Positions 49,094-60,560 of a stretch of DNA of 64,000 bases are shown here, one piece after another. The stretch lies in assembly GCF_051014685.1 (NCBI RefSeq), contig NC_135051.1, forward strand, positions 10,373,557-10,437,556, in the 5' to 3' direction. The notes beneath the pieces are model-generated. The model saw only the letters and a program-made list of their open reading frames with translations, did not search any database and had not been told where the DNA came from. Origin of the DNA: Ptiloglossa arizonensis (lineage: Eukaryota > Arthropoda > Insecta > Hymenoptera > Colletidae). Position numbers and translations under genes: made by a program. How positions within the stretch are numbered: position 1 is the first letter of the stretch; every line of letters starts with the position of its first letter.

Positions 49094-49536
49094 TATATAC
49101 TATCTTCTTTCGATCATTCAGGGTAGCTTTCCGCGCTAATGATAGCTTTAAAAAGATTTGTATCCTACTTATACGATTGACGCAATACACGAGAAAGGAG
49201 GAGAGAGAAAAGAATCGTGCTCTCCTTTTTTTTCTTTTCATTTTTTGAAAATCGAGTCGAAGCGAAACTTCGATGTAAGAACGCGCGAGAAACACGGGGG
49301 CAGATTAACGTATTACGGGTAAAGCTTGCGAATTAGGTCTAACGAAGTACCGTTGTTCGACATTCGAGCGAACGCTGAACACGCTTTGCCTGCTCGCGTG
49401 AAACAGAGAAAAATAATATCTAGACAAACGAACTCGTAGAGATATCGAAACGAAAAGATGTCAAACGACAGTCGATAGATAAATAAGTAACGCTTCGCGC
49501 GGTTCAAACGCAACGTTGAAAGTAATCACGAAATAT

Positions 49537-49550
49537 GGGGGGGGGGGGGG
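49537..49550 (+). repeat. G14 homopolymer
   Basis: Fourteen consecutive G followed by TGAGGGTGG. Confidence 0.9.
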
Positions 49551-52500
49551 TGAGGGTGGACACTATTTGAGAAGCGGCGAATTTAAAAGGAGAAAAAGGA
49601 AACAAAAACAAAGAAAAAAAGAAAATTACAAAAGAAACGAACTCGTTTAGGATGTAACTCGTGATTCTCAACGTTTCTCTGAGTAATCCCGTGTACCTTT
49701 AGGAGATATCTTATATTGCTATACTATCTCGATGCTGTCATTATTATTACCATTACTACCATTACTATTACTATTATTACTATTACTACCGTTACCTATA
49801 AGAGAAAATTAACTGTTATTACCACTGTATTACTTGATACCGCCTGCTACCGTACTACTGTATCGTTGTTATTGCTACTTCTAAACATAGTTCTTATTAC
49901 CATTGAAGAGATTGTGCCGGGCGGTGGGGGCGTCGGGGGGAGGCAGGAAGAGGAGGAGGAGGAGTGATCGAAAAAGAGGTGGAACAATGTCACTTCACTT
50001 TACAGCAATATCAATCGCAGACCAAAAGAAACTCAGAGAATTCGATCGTGTTTTACGAAGGGTCTTAAAGACGATCGACAACGCGAATCATTACCTGGTG
50101 GAGTTTTCGAGCTGTTTGAAGCCGTTTGAAACTATCTAAAACTATTTAAAGTCATTTAAAGCCGTTCAAAGTTCATTCGTTACGGTCGTCGAAAATGTTC
50201 TCTTCAAAAAAGATCGAGACAAAGGGGGTTTAACGATTTCAGCAAGCTCAATATAATGTTAGGCGACAAACGAAACAAAAAATACGTCTTACGTGTGTCT
50301 AGTGTAATCAGATTCAAAATACATTATGGTTATATCGGTCATAGGTACGGCGCCGACCTTTGGCTCGATATTTAATTGTAATTTTTGTACAACAAACGAG
50401 CGAGCGTTCCAAGCCAAAGTGCGCAGAGAAAACCTTTGCGAGAGATACGCGTAAGGGGCAAAATTGAGATTCGCTTCATTGAGTATTAACATCGTTTCAA
50501 AAAATGCTTTTAGAGATCGTGGTCGAACATTTTTTTTTTATTTCACCGTGATTGGAGGTATCGTTCGGTCATCTTCGAGAAAACGATACGCTTTTTATGG
50601 TGTCTCTGTATACAATATGATTACACTGTATCCGCCATATTTATTACGATTAATGAATTAAGATTGTAGATCGCTAATCGTGCGCGAGCGCAGACAAGCG
50701 TCGTAAGTTGAAGCTTCTCCTAAGCAGGAGCGCCGATTTCGAACGAGAATATATCCAAGGATAACGCGTAATCGACACAACGAATATTGCATAGAACCGA
50801 GATTGGGGGGAAAAATTAAAAAAAAAAAAAAAAAACAAAGAAAATAATAAAAAAACGATCCGGAGCGCTGATGGCGAGAATTGTACTACCATCGGGGACG
50901 TTTCAATCGTACAAAACTCTTCGTCCAAACTTGTGAAACCTCTCGAATGCTCTCAGTTTGAAGACCCAAAGACGAGAAAAATTACGGAGAAGAGATAGAA
51001 ATATTTCTGGAGCATCGAGCTTGGCCACGAGAGTCGATGGAAAAGGAACAAACCTTATTACATTTTATACGTGTCACCTGCCATGAGTGAACAAGGTGTC
51101 GTTTAGGTGATAGGGAGCGTTGATTAATAAATTAATTAATGTCGTTAACATTTAATACTCCACGGACCAAGACACTAAATCCTAAATCTTTAGCGAGGCG
51201 AGACGAGGCGAGGCGAGGTGATGCACCTATACCGATTCGCCCTTTTGTTTCGACTTCCTGCTTATTTGTAACGAGATTTATCGACCATGTAATCGCTGGA
51301 AAGAATCGACAAAGAATGAGAAGATCGAGTTACACTCAAACGTGCGCAAACTACAATAACCCCGTGTTGAAATATATTTTCGTTGCATCTTCGCGAGACT
51401 ATTATCAATAGATTGGCGAGATTTTCCCGATGAAAATGAGTCCGTACACGACCATATTCCGACTATTTTTACCGATAGAAAATATTATATTACACTTAAC
51501 TGGAACTAATCCGAGCCGTGTTTGGGCTCATTTTCAATCCATCAGTGATACTCTTGTAAAGATTCAATGAGAAATGTAATCGTGTTTAGTTTTCATTGAA
51601 TTCGGTACGTTTTATCGAGAGAGAAACTCGACGTTTTAACAAGGAGTTTTAATGAAATCGTACAGATTACAATCGGCGCTTGTCGAAGCAGTATTAGAAA
51701 CATTTTTACAAGAGAAGTCGCGAAATAAAGCGCAAATCGTCACTGAAGGCCATCGTCCTCGAATTTTTCACGATTGATTTTTACACCCAAACAAATACAC
51801 AGGCGACGAACGATCGAGGGTTCGTTCGATCGTTTTTGAGAGCTCGAGCGGCTACTACCGTTGCGTTGTTATTTTACCGTTGTCGTTAAAATGTCGTTAA
51901 CATGTACATTCAGTTTTATCCAACCGCCCCGTTAAATGAAATCTAAACGCTTCGCGACTCGCCAGATTCTGTACGTCGACAGTGATCCTCGAATAATCGA
52001 AAGTCATTCCTAGAAAATACTGCGAAAAAGAAAAAAAACTTTTTTTCCATGGGGAAAAGGTTCTAGTCTCTCGAGAGGAAACGACGACGGAAAAAAACAA
52101 ATATCTGCGCGAGACGCAAAGTTCTTTACAAAGCAGAAGTACTTTCATTCTGCAATCTGCATCGAAACATTCTTAGGTTAATCGTTGATCGAATGGGTAA
52201 TTAATTTACATGTGGCTTCTCGCATCAGGCGACCTTTCCACCGCGCAAATTTGCTCGATACCAAAGAAACACCCGCGCATCTTTTCTTTCGATCGTCTCG
52301 TCCGTTGTTTGAAAATTACATGACTTTTCACGACGGTGTTGATTCAACTCCCAACGAGCAATCGTAGAAAGGTGTTCCTCTTGTTTGAAGCAAAAAAAAA
52401 ATCGGATATTTAGCGCTCCTTCTTATATATACAAATCTCGAGAAACGTTTGTCGATTTTGCAATTGTTGCGTTGAATACGACGAGTAGTTTGATTACCGC

Positions 52501-52582
52501 CTATTCTTCTTTCGAGACGAGGAACGAAACGAGTTGATGTGCCATGAAGGTGACGTGGAACGTTTAACATAGCCAAGATGAT

Positions 52583-52646
52583 TTGTGTGTGTCTGCGCGC
52601 GCGCGTGTGTGTGTGTGTGTAGGGGAAGAGGAGGGGGGGGGGGGGG
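52583..52646 (+). repeat. GC/GT repeat followed by G14 homopolymer
   Basis: GCGCGC, then GTGTGTGT, a G-rich AGGGGAAGAGGA bridge and fourteen G. Confidence 0.88.
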
Positions 52647-55072
52647 ATGTGTCTACGTCTATGCATTGTTTCGATACCAAGTATGTAAACCGATGGCAAG
52701 ACACAAAGTGTACGACTTTTTTTATGGGTCCACGATCTAAGGAAACAGTGGGAGGGGGAATAAAGAAGACATTTGTCGTAGGCAGCAAAGGGCGCAGTTA
52801 ACCGGGCAAAAGGAAGAGAGGACGTATGTAGACGATTGTATGTAGCGCGACCGAGCGATTGCGAGATTCTAAACACGCGTGCGTATCTAAGCTTATCGAG
52901 TCTTACCTCCGTTCACTTCTCATTCCGTGTTAAGCAGTGGAACGTATCGGACGTCATCGGTCAGCTGACATCAATCGCGCATCCCCGAGCCTAGCAAAAG
53001 TTTCTGCCCTGAACCACGTAAATCTCACCCGCGGATTTCTCTCTTGCTCGGCCGAGGTACACGTGTGTGTGTCAGAGTCAATGTCCGAAATTTGCTACTG
53101 CTACTTGTTTACTGCTGGGAATGATGCTTTGATCCAAATAGCGTTCAGGGTATAGTAGTTTCAAAGTATTTTGAAAAATGTTCAACGACCGATCGTCGCA
53201 CTGCAGTTCACTGGATCAGAAACAATTGGCGACAATGATTGTCGGACATTTACGGGTAGCATAAACGTCCACGTATATACAGGGTGTTCCAAAAACACGC
53301 AGTATATTCCTAGAGGAATCGCTTCTCTTTTGGCACATCTTGTATCTTGCCAGTCTATCCGATTTTATTCTGGTTATTTTTATACCTTTTCACTGCGTCT
53401 GCCAAAATGGTAGAAGGCACAGATACTGTGTTACGCGATTGATAATATACGTACATATATTGTATCAGTGCCGGCTGATATTCGCCTATCGCAAAGCTTC
53501 GTTTATAAATTCATATGACGACGGTGGGAAGCAAATAGGGTCCACGGAGGTAACGATTTTTCGTACAATAATTTGTACGACCATCGTTGACTACTATGCC
53601 AAGGATTATTTGGAAAGCGTGTGTGTCGTAGCTCGACACCATTACTCTCGTACAATAAATCGTTACGTCTACGCGACCCCTCAAAGAGCGGTGATCATAA
53701 CCGATGGAGACGAGTAAAACCGTATTTAGATATGAATCTTATAAACGCTAATATATTAGAGATCTACATTTTCGAATATTGTGCAATTTCGCTAGAGCAA
53801 GTGAGAATGAATGTGTGCGCGTGCGCGTGAGAGAGAGAAATTCTTTTAGTATAGAATTAGTATGCATTGTCGATCCAATGTTCGCCGTCACTGTTTATCG
53901 ACACGTTATTATTTATTGCGAGCTGGATAATTATTATACATAGTATCGTTATGTCGTTAATTTTATCGTTATTCGTCGCAATTTTACTCATCTCAGCCGA
54001 GATTTTCTTAACATCGGCATCGTCATTTGTCATCGTCCCTTTGCAATATCGTGCAATTCCGACGATTAATGTACACCGTCGCAATTGTTATTTGTAATTA
54101 GCGGAAATTAATCGTTCACAGTTACCTATTACGTATTGAAATTGTTCAAGAAAACGCGCAAAGGAGTAAAGAATAGAGTGAAAAAAAAAGAAATATGAAA
54201 ACGCTGTGATGTTATTAAAGGTCGACACGACATGGCTAGGAACGAACGCGCGACTATTTTTGCAATATTTAAGGCAAATCGAAAACGTCTAGAGGAAATA
54301 CATGATACATATAATTACGATTAACTTTTCTGAAAAGGCTTTGCAAACGCATACCGTGTATACGTGTATGCGTATATATGTTTTGTATGCATGCAAGTAT
54401 TCTTTTCTTCGCGATAAAATAATTCGATAGTCAAATGAATAAAATATCAATCGATTAACGATTAATAAAGCACAGTGCCGTACAAATTTCCTGTATGTTC
54501 GAGCGAAGCCTTCAAAAATACAAAAATTGCCTCCTCTATTATAGAGCCAAGTATAACGGACAATGAGGTATTAAGATCGTTTCTTATTTACGTTTCTTTT
54601 TTAAGTATATATCGAAGATGCAAACTTCAAATATTGATATCATTTTTCTAGAAAGCATTGATTTATATGGCGTTTACAAATACATATATAAGTACGTACA
54701 CTTAGGTACCCACGTGTCTAATACACTACATAAAGTAATTAATTATACCAATATGCACAACGCATAAACGTTTCGTGACTCAAAAGTCGCATTATAAAAA
54801 TCAATGCATTACGATAAACTTTATTCACACGAATGCATACGTATTAAGTATATTGATAAATGATTTCCGACTCGTAAGCGTAATTTATTGATTATTACAT
54901 CGTAACGACGATTGATTATCTGATTTATCCGGCTGTGTTTGTAACGTACGTGATTAAATATTAAACTATCAACTTAAATAGCAATGTGCATCTTTCCTCC
55001 AAGCTTTCTATTTCTCTTGTAGCTTCTTAAATAAGAAATCAAACCATGGCTCGTATAAAATTAAAAAATACC

Positions 55073-55078
55073 TTTATT
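55073..55078 (-). terminator. Poly(A) signal of the Mss4/RABIF gene
   Basis: AATAAA on the minus strand begins six bases after the TGA stop (55085-55087). If used, the 3' UTR would be only about 20-40 nt. Confidence 0.6.
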
Positions 55079-55084
55079 TATAAA

Positions 55085-55722
55085 TCATTCGTGCTTAACT
55101 CTGCTTAGTGCGATGTACGACTTCTTTGTAGACAGATCGTGCCAACCCACGGGACCCCTGTCACAATCTGCGCATGCTAAATACTTTACATTGTCTACTG
55201 TATGCGAGACACCAATATTTTCAAATGTGTACATGTCCTCCACCAACCAAAAGTCTGTTATCAATTCCTGCTGATCAGCTTCACCCTCTCCCTTACGTTG
55301 CATATAGGGTAGATTAAACTAAAATGTTATCAAACACCTTAGCCTATTTAAATTCTAATCTCTTACATACATACTGTGCACTTTTTTTTTATTCTATCCT
55401 CGTGTAAAACAAATTAAGCAACAAACCATTGGAAAATAAACAAATTTTGAGGTTAAGTTTTGTAGCGGTTCAAAAATTCTTTTAAATATACATTAAAATT
55501 ATTGTACAATGTTTAAAAATATTCTGACAATTATACGAATAATTGACAATTTCATTTTTGCACAAGTTTTTTGTAATTAAATCGACAATTAATCACCTCG
55601 ATGTTTGTTAGACGGGCCGCACCTGCATTCAGCATTTTCGACAGGCAAAATGTACAGTAAACTCTAAGCTTGTTCTTTTCATCTTGATCCTTTATGGAAC
55701 TGTTATCCTTGTCCGTTGACAT
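55085..55722 (-). CDS. RABIF: Mss4/RABIF family zinc-binding Rab-interacting protein
   Basis: Two coding exons, 55722-55597 and 55318-55085 (minus), phase 0, 119 residues; human RABIF is about the same length. The protein binds nucleotide-free exocytic Rab GTPases and acts as a Rab chaperone or weak exchange factor in secretory trafficking. The zinc ligands are visible as two CxxC pairs, C23/C26 (VYCTFC) and C91/C94 (LACADC). The family signature FWLVEDMYTFENIG followed by GPVGWH is clear. The start ATG at 55722 is the only good one upstream of the first zinc pair. The donor after ATCGAG is GTGATT and the acceptor is ACATTTTAG. The last of the three minus-strand genes, tail to tail with the channel gene. 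Confidence 0.93.
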
Positions 55723-56246
55723 ATTTTTCAATACAACAATTTGACGTTTTGCAGTATATATACATACATATATATATATACATGCATGTATATATATATA
55801 TATGTATATGTATATGTATATATATGTATATCTATATGTGTGTATATATGTGTATATATATATATTATATATATCTACATATAGATATTAGTTACACCGC
55901 TATCAATATCAATGACATTGACATTTAAACCAAAAACTAGTTAGTCGCATTGTAAGCCATAACGTTGCGCGATATTCAATGACAATTCGATAATCAAACC
56001 GCCAATGTCGATTATCGAAGGCAACTTCAAATCGTGGCTATCAAAGTTGCTTTTTCGTTTTAAACGGTTCACTAAAAGTAACGCGCGAACAATCATTATT
56101 TTTATTTTTATATGCTTCTTGTCCCAAAGAAAATTAAAGTCAGGCGTTATACGTTTACCAACGAAAACAAAGTTTACTAACAAATCTCTTGAACAACTAA
56201 ACAATCGCATCTTTGACACATGTATAACAATTGACCGTATCGTCAT
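55723..56246. other. Intergenic spacer with TA microsatellite
   Basis: Contains a TATATG/TATATA microsatellite (about 55754-55880). Short open frames on both strands between 55941 and 56259 have no recognisable domain. This should include the Mss4/RABIF promoter and the end of the methyltransferase transcript (AATAAA on the minus strand near 56100). Confidence 0.6.
55754..55880 (+). repeat. TA/TATG microsatellite
   Basis: ATATATATAC and TATATGTATA units. Confidence 0.88.
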
Positions 56247-56996
56247 TCATCTGCCGTAAACTGTAATGCAATCATTGGATCTTTCGATTTCTTTTTTGCT
56301 TAACAATTTCCAGCCGTACACGTAAAATTTGTTATCGAAGGGCATTGGATCTGTCCAACGATGTTGACCTTCTTTGGGTCCAATGACAAAAATAAGTTTA
56401 CCTTTGTAATTTTCAATGTAATCGCAAAACGCTAACGCGTTGTTAAAGTAACAAAAAAGAAGGGCGTAGTTTTCGGGTACAGAAAAATTTTTTGTATTAT
56501 TTTCGTGAATAAAATGTATGTTTTCTATGAACAAAGGTGGAGAATATTTGCTACACCACCACGATCGATCTAATTCTATACCGATTACGTCCAGACCTTG
56601 AACAGAATAATCGTTCGCTAAACATTTTTAATTAGAAATGACGAATATTCTAAATAAAACTACGAGTACTAACAAAAAGTACAAATATATAAAACGTTTA
56701 ATCGAGAACAGGGTAACTATATTCTACCTGGTATAAAAATGAAACGACGACTTACCAGAACATTTTTGAAATAACCACTCTAACAATCCACACCCGCAAC
56801 CTATGCTTGCTAATCCAGCCACATTATGTTCATCAATTATTTCTTTTATCCAGTGTAAATCATTAATGGTCGGTAGTACCCAAAATAATCGACATTTTTC
56901 AAATTCATTCAAAGGACAATCTAAATTAGCAATATCTTTCCATTTTCGTTGACTGTAGAGTGTAAGTATCTTTTCTTCGAAATTTTTGTTAACCAT
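56247..56996 (-). CDS. Predicted SAM-dependent methyltransferase, substrate unknown
   Basis: Two coding exons, 56996-56756 and 56617-56247 (minus), 203 residues. Exon 1 ends ...QKCS plus one base before GTAAGT; exon 2 starts after a TTTAG acceptor and continues ANDYSVQGLDVIGIELDRSW. Motif I of a Rossmann-fold methyltransferase is visible at ~63-71 (ASIGCGCGLLEW), and the acidic end of strand 2 (VIGIELD, ~90-96) follows at the right distance. The rest holds an aromatic stretch (LLFCYFNN) and FVIGPKEGQHRWTDP. I do not recognise a named orthologue; conserved uncharacterised methyltransferase-like proteins of this length occur in animals. Substrate and localisation cannot be read from the sequence. 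It follows ORC1 on the same strand with a ~430-bp gap. Confidence 0.75.
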
Positions 56997-57410
56997 AGCT
57001 TCAATATCGAATGTAACATTTGTAAACTATGAAACACACGTTTCTGACTCTAACAAGATACTGATTCGATTGAGAATATGTTTGCAGATTGTTTATTAAT
57101 AGTACACAAAATTCATGAGTGAGATCCTTGAATTATGTAATTTACTAAATCGTACATATATCGATAATAAATGTTATAGCACGTTCATCGTTAAATTTTG
57201 CGAGTCAATCGACTTAAAATACATGTGATTCGTACAAAATATTGTCAAACACATTGTTCAAGTATAGAATTTAATTAATAAATAATTTATTTCATAAACT
57301 TCGTTCACAAGAATCACAAACAAGCGAGAGATTAGCAACAATTTATGAAATCGTATGATTTACCAAGGCACTTTTAAGAACGCATACACTTTTGAATAAA
57401 AAAGGACACG
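56997..57410. other. Intergenic spacer between ORC1 and the methyltransferase
   Basis: AT-rich, no open frame of interest; should contain the methyltransferase promoter. Confidence 0.6.
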
Positions 57411-57416
57411 TTTATT
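57411..57416 (-). terminator. Poly(A) signal of ORC1
   Basis: AATAAA on the minus strand 15 nt after the ORC1 stop codon. Confidence 0.55.
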
Positions 57417-57430
57417 TACTAAAAGAATAA

Positions 57431-57603
57431 TTATTTCGAATTTAAATTTAGCTCCTGAATTGCATAGTGAATATCGTCTGTGGAAACGTTCAATAAAATC
57501 TTTTGATGTATATCGTTTTTCAAGTGTTCGCTAATTATTAACCTACTAGCGCTTAATCTTCCACAGACACCAAGTATTTCCGTTACAGTAGGTATTTTTA
57601 TGC
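57431..57603 (-). CDS. ORC1: ORC1 coding exon 5: C-terminal winged helix
   Basis: The acceptor TTTTACATTACAG restores [20 protein letters not shown] and runs to QELNLNSK and stop. Confidence 0.92.
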
Positions 57604-60089
57604 CTGTAATGTAAAAGAGTAAATACAATCATTAAAAAGCTACAACATTTGACATTTTTCAATATTGTGCAAACAAAGCACGCACCGTCGAAAGAGCATA
57701 GCGATTCAAGCTGTCTGTACGCATTATGAAAATATACTTCTTCGACCGAGGTTCGTGTGACCTCTGCAGATACAGCTTGTAAAAATATTTGTTCCATTTT
57801 CGAACAGTGTTTTATAGCTTGAACTTTTGTAGATGCAATCATTTCGGACACAGCTTCGGTTACATCTTCTAGAGATACTGTTTTAGCATTTCGTGATTCA
57901 GTGATTTCCAAAGCACGACGACATATATCCAAAGCTCGTCTAGCATCTCCGGATAGAGCAGAAACTTTTCTATAATAAAATAATCGTTTGCGTAAAAGTG
58001 TTACAAATACTAGCGATTTTAATTTCATTAAGAGCTACTAAAAATTCATTATAATACCGTGCAACAAGTTGTACGGCTTCGCTTCTGAAATCGTTGAAGT
58101 TCTTAAGTCTGGTCATTACTATTTCCTGTAACTGTTTGTAATTGTACGGTTGGAAAGTTAATCGGGTGAGACCTAAACGCGACGTAACGCGACCCATTAA
58201 AACTCTCTCAGGTAGATCGATGGTATTAGCTATAGTGACAACAATTAATTGTGCCGTTGCCTTTGTTGGCCAATCTAATAGATTATACACAACATCTTGG
58301 CGTTTTGTACATAAAAAGTCGAGCTACAATAATATAATTAACATTAATATCCAATAATAATTAATAATAATAATAATGTTAATAAAATTACTTAAAAAAA
58401 TTAAAAGGAAATTGTACTTCATCTACAAGGAGTAATGTCATCTTGGAATTAATACTATGAAATCTTTTTTCAAGTATTCGATATGCTTGCTCCCAAGTAG
58501 CAGTGTTTCCATTTAACTGCTTCAAAATTTGTACATAAGATTGCCTTGGTTCGGTCAATTTCATACCATTAATTGTAACATAATCAAAATCATCTAATTG
58601 ACCTTTAATTATTAACTTTTGCAAGCATCTTACAGCTTCATTTACAGTTGCAGTTTTACCTGTACCTGGTACTCCGCTTATATATATACATCTGCAAATT
58701 CTCATTATTTATTAATTATATTCCATAGTAAACAATTTTGTCAACCTACCCTCCATTTTTATCTTCTAATTTTCCTTTAAGAAATGTAAAAATATTATTA
58801 AATTCCTCTTCTCTGCAAGGTAAAGACTTTGGTACAGCGTTAACGTGTAATCTTGATCTAGCTTCTTGTAAAGATGTAACTGGTTTTAACAAAGCGCTAT
58901 TTCTTTTCCCCATCGATGGTGTTAAAGTACTATGTTTTATCGAACGAAATTTTGGAGTACTCATATTACTTCTTCTCCGTGACGGTGAAATATTATTTTT
59001 CGGAGACGAAATTTTGATACGTTTGTACATATCGGTTATATATTCCTCTGTGTCACTGTTTTTAGCATTGTTAACAACCTCTATACTTCTCAATGTATTT
59101 TCATCGATCAACCTCTTTTGTTTATCCGTTCTAACAGAAGCGATAGATATAACTTCTTCCTCACTGTCATTCTCACCGTTATTAATGAATCCAATCTTTT
59201 TCTGCATATTTTCTCCATCTCTTCTAAGATTCGGTTCATTGTGCGTTTTACTTTCAGAATCATAGGAATCTTTCATAGATTTCATTTTAATTGTTTCAGA
59301 ATCTGTCCCGCTATCGTTCTCGCTAACTTTTGCAGGTGAAATACGATTTCGTTTGACCTGTCTTAGACTCAACTTTAATCTTCCAAGTCCCATGTTACAT
59401 TCATCTGTAAAAACTTTTGTATCCCTATTTTCTTTCTGTTTTTGTTTCTCCTCCACTTTCATATTACACATTACAGCATTAATAAATAATTTATCTTCAT
59501 TATAATTAATAGTCTTTCTATTCCTCCGAGATGGAGAATTCACAGAAGGACTATCCAAATGACTTAAGGAATCTAAGGAATCACAATGATACGCAGAAAG
59601 TTTTAAAGGTGGTTTTCTATTTCTAGTTCTGCTCAATACTTTATTTTCATTCGACATCTGTACTAATTTCTTTTTGTTTGTAGTTTTAGACGTATCTCCA
59701 CTATCGATACAAACCTTTCCACTTTCTATCTCTGAATAACTTGTCCTCTTCTGTTTCAGATGTCGGTCGCGCAAGTTACGATTGGGTTGTTCACACTCGG
59801 AGTTTGTATCAATTTTATATAAACTCTGTTCCGTAGATCGTCTAAATTTAATTCTAAACGAAACTCTTTCTGTCTGTGAAACGTTAACGTTCTCCGATTT
59901 GTACTTTACAACGCTAAATATGTTTTCTGAATCTGAAGACTCATATAAAATATCCTTCTCTGAATCCTGTAACTTCGAATTTTTCTTTTCTTTTAACTTA
60001 TTCGGAGCATTATTAATTTCATTCTGTGAAGCAGAATCCGATTGTTCAGCAACAATTCTTGCTATTCCATAATCCGAAGAAGAAATCAT
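57431..60089 (-). CDS. ORC1: Origin recognition complex subunit 1 (whole gene, 5 coding exons)
   Basis: AAA+ ATPase subunit of the hexameric complex that marks replication origins and loads MCM with Cdc6. Exons (minus): 60089-58750, 58691-58418, 58323-58058, 57969-57686, 57603-57431; 2337 nt, 778 residues, continuous phase. Residues 1 to ~400 are a Ser/Lys/Arg/Asn-rich, probably disordered region with CDK-type sites such as SPSRR. The ATPase follows: Walker A GVPGTGKT (453-460), Walker B LLLVDE (~533-538), sensor 1 VTIAN (~567-571), GRVTSRLG (~582-589) and sensor 2 SGDARRALD (~633-641), then the winged-helix C-terminal domain. The start at 60089 is the first in-frame ATG. Animal ORC1 usually begins with a BAH domain, which I do not find here or just upstream, so the true start may lie in unrecognised 5' exons. 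Confidence 0.93.
57686..57969 (-). CDS. ORC1: ORC1 coding exon 4: sensor 2 and start of winged helix
   Basis: Acceptor TTTTATTATAG. Encodes [20 protein letters not shown], then [20 protein letters not shown]. Donor GTGCGT, phase 1. Confidence 0.93.
58058..58323 (-). CDS. ORC1: ORC1 coding exon 3: sensor 1 and arginine-containing lid
   Basis: Acceptor ATTATTGTAG. Encodes [20 protein letters not shown] through [20 protein letters not shown] to VQLVAR. Donor GTATTA, phase 2. Confidence 0.93.
58418..58691 (-). CDS. ORC1: ORC1 coding exon 2: Walker A and Walker B
   Basis: The acceptor AGAATTTGCAG precedes the exon; the split Gly codon restores [16 protein letters not shown]. It ends LLLVDE before donor GTACAA, phase 0. 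Confidence 0.93.
58750..60089 (-). CDS. ORC1: ORC1 coding exon 1: disordered N-terminal region and start of the ATPase
   Basis: 446 codons plus two bases, ending [11 protein letters not shown] before donor GTAGGT. The frame is open back to a GTG at 60125 behind a TAA, but the first ATG is at 60089. The region is rich in Ser, Lys and Asn with little predicted fold. Confidence 0.85.
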
Positions 60090-60560
60090 AATCAGTAGTA
60101 ATACTAATAATATTTTGTAAAACACTTATTTCACGGTTGAAACGCTAGATGTCAGGGTCAAAAATTATAAATTTCTCTTAAATAAGGAGGAAAAATAATG
60201 GTTGTACAGTTATGATATACGCATTATCTATTAATTTCTGTTTCCCAACTCTGTGCAGAAGCACAGATTCAAAAATAATTTAATTGGTTCAAAATTTAAT
60301 TAATCAGAAAGGCACGAGTGGCGCCATCTACGGTAAAATGTCCAAATTTGTCGAGAAATAATTCGTTAGCGAAGCGCTAGATGGCGAGGCAGCAGGTGTT
60401 AGATAGTGTATTACAATGCAGCTGACAAAATATAAATTTTTCATAAAAAATATGGACCAACACTGCGTTTAGACGTATACATAGGATGCCATGGAATAAC
60501 TCATTCGTCTTAATATGGAAGTACTATTGACGCGATGAAATTCTTCTTTTCTATAAAAAA
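60090..60560. promoter_or_regulatory. ORC1 5' flank with three CTCF-like motifs
   Basis: Motifs built on CTAGATGGCG are at 60141-60155 (plus, one mismatch in the core), 60319-60333 (minus, CCGTAGATGGCGC) and 60373-60387 (plus, GCGCTAGATGGCGAG). The core matches the CTCF consensus at about 11-12 of 13 positions for the last two. Function is inferred from motif similarity only. Confidence 0.4.

Larger units (their letters stand above)
47534..55072. other. 3' region of the channel gene and intergenic space
   Basis: No coding gene supported. The first AATAAA after the stop is at about 47894, so a short 3' UTR is possible; many later AATAAA motifs (for example 54436 and 54464) would allow a very long one. 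Contains GA, AC and TA microsatellites, two G14 runs and a TTA/TTAC tract (49738-49798). Confidence 0.6.

Noticed and set aside
53277..53300. TATACAGGGTGTTCC motif considered as an element end
   Set aside because: No partner found; recorded as a solitary end.
55941..56259. Overlapping open frames on both strands (101 and 84 codons) next to the methyltransferase stop
   Set aside because: No domain and no splice link to a neighbour; antisense overlap of AT-rich sequence explains both.
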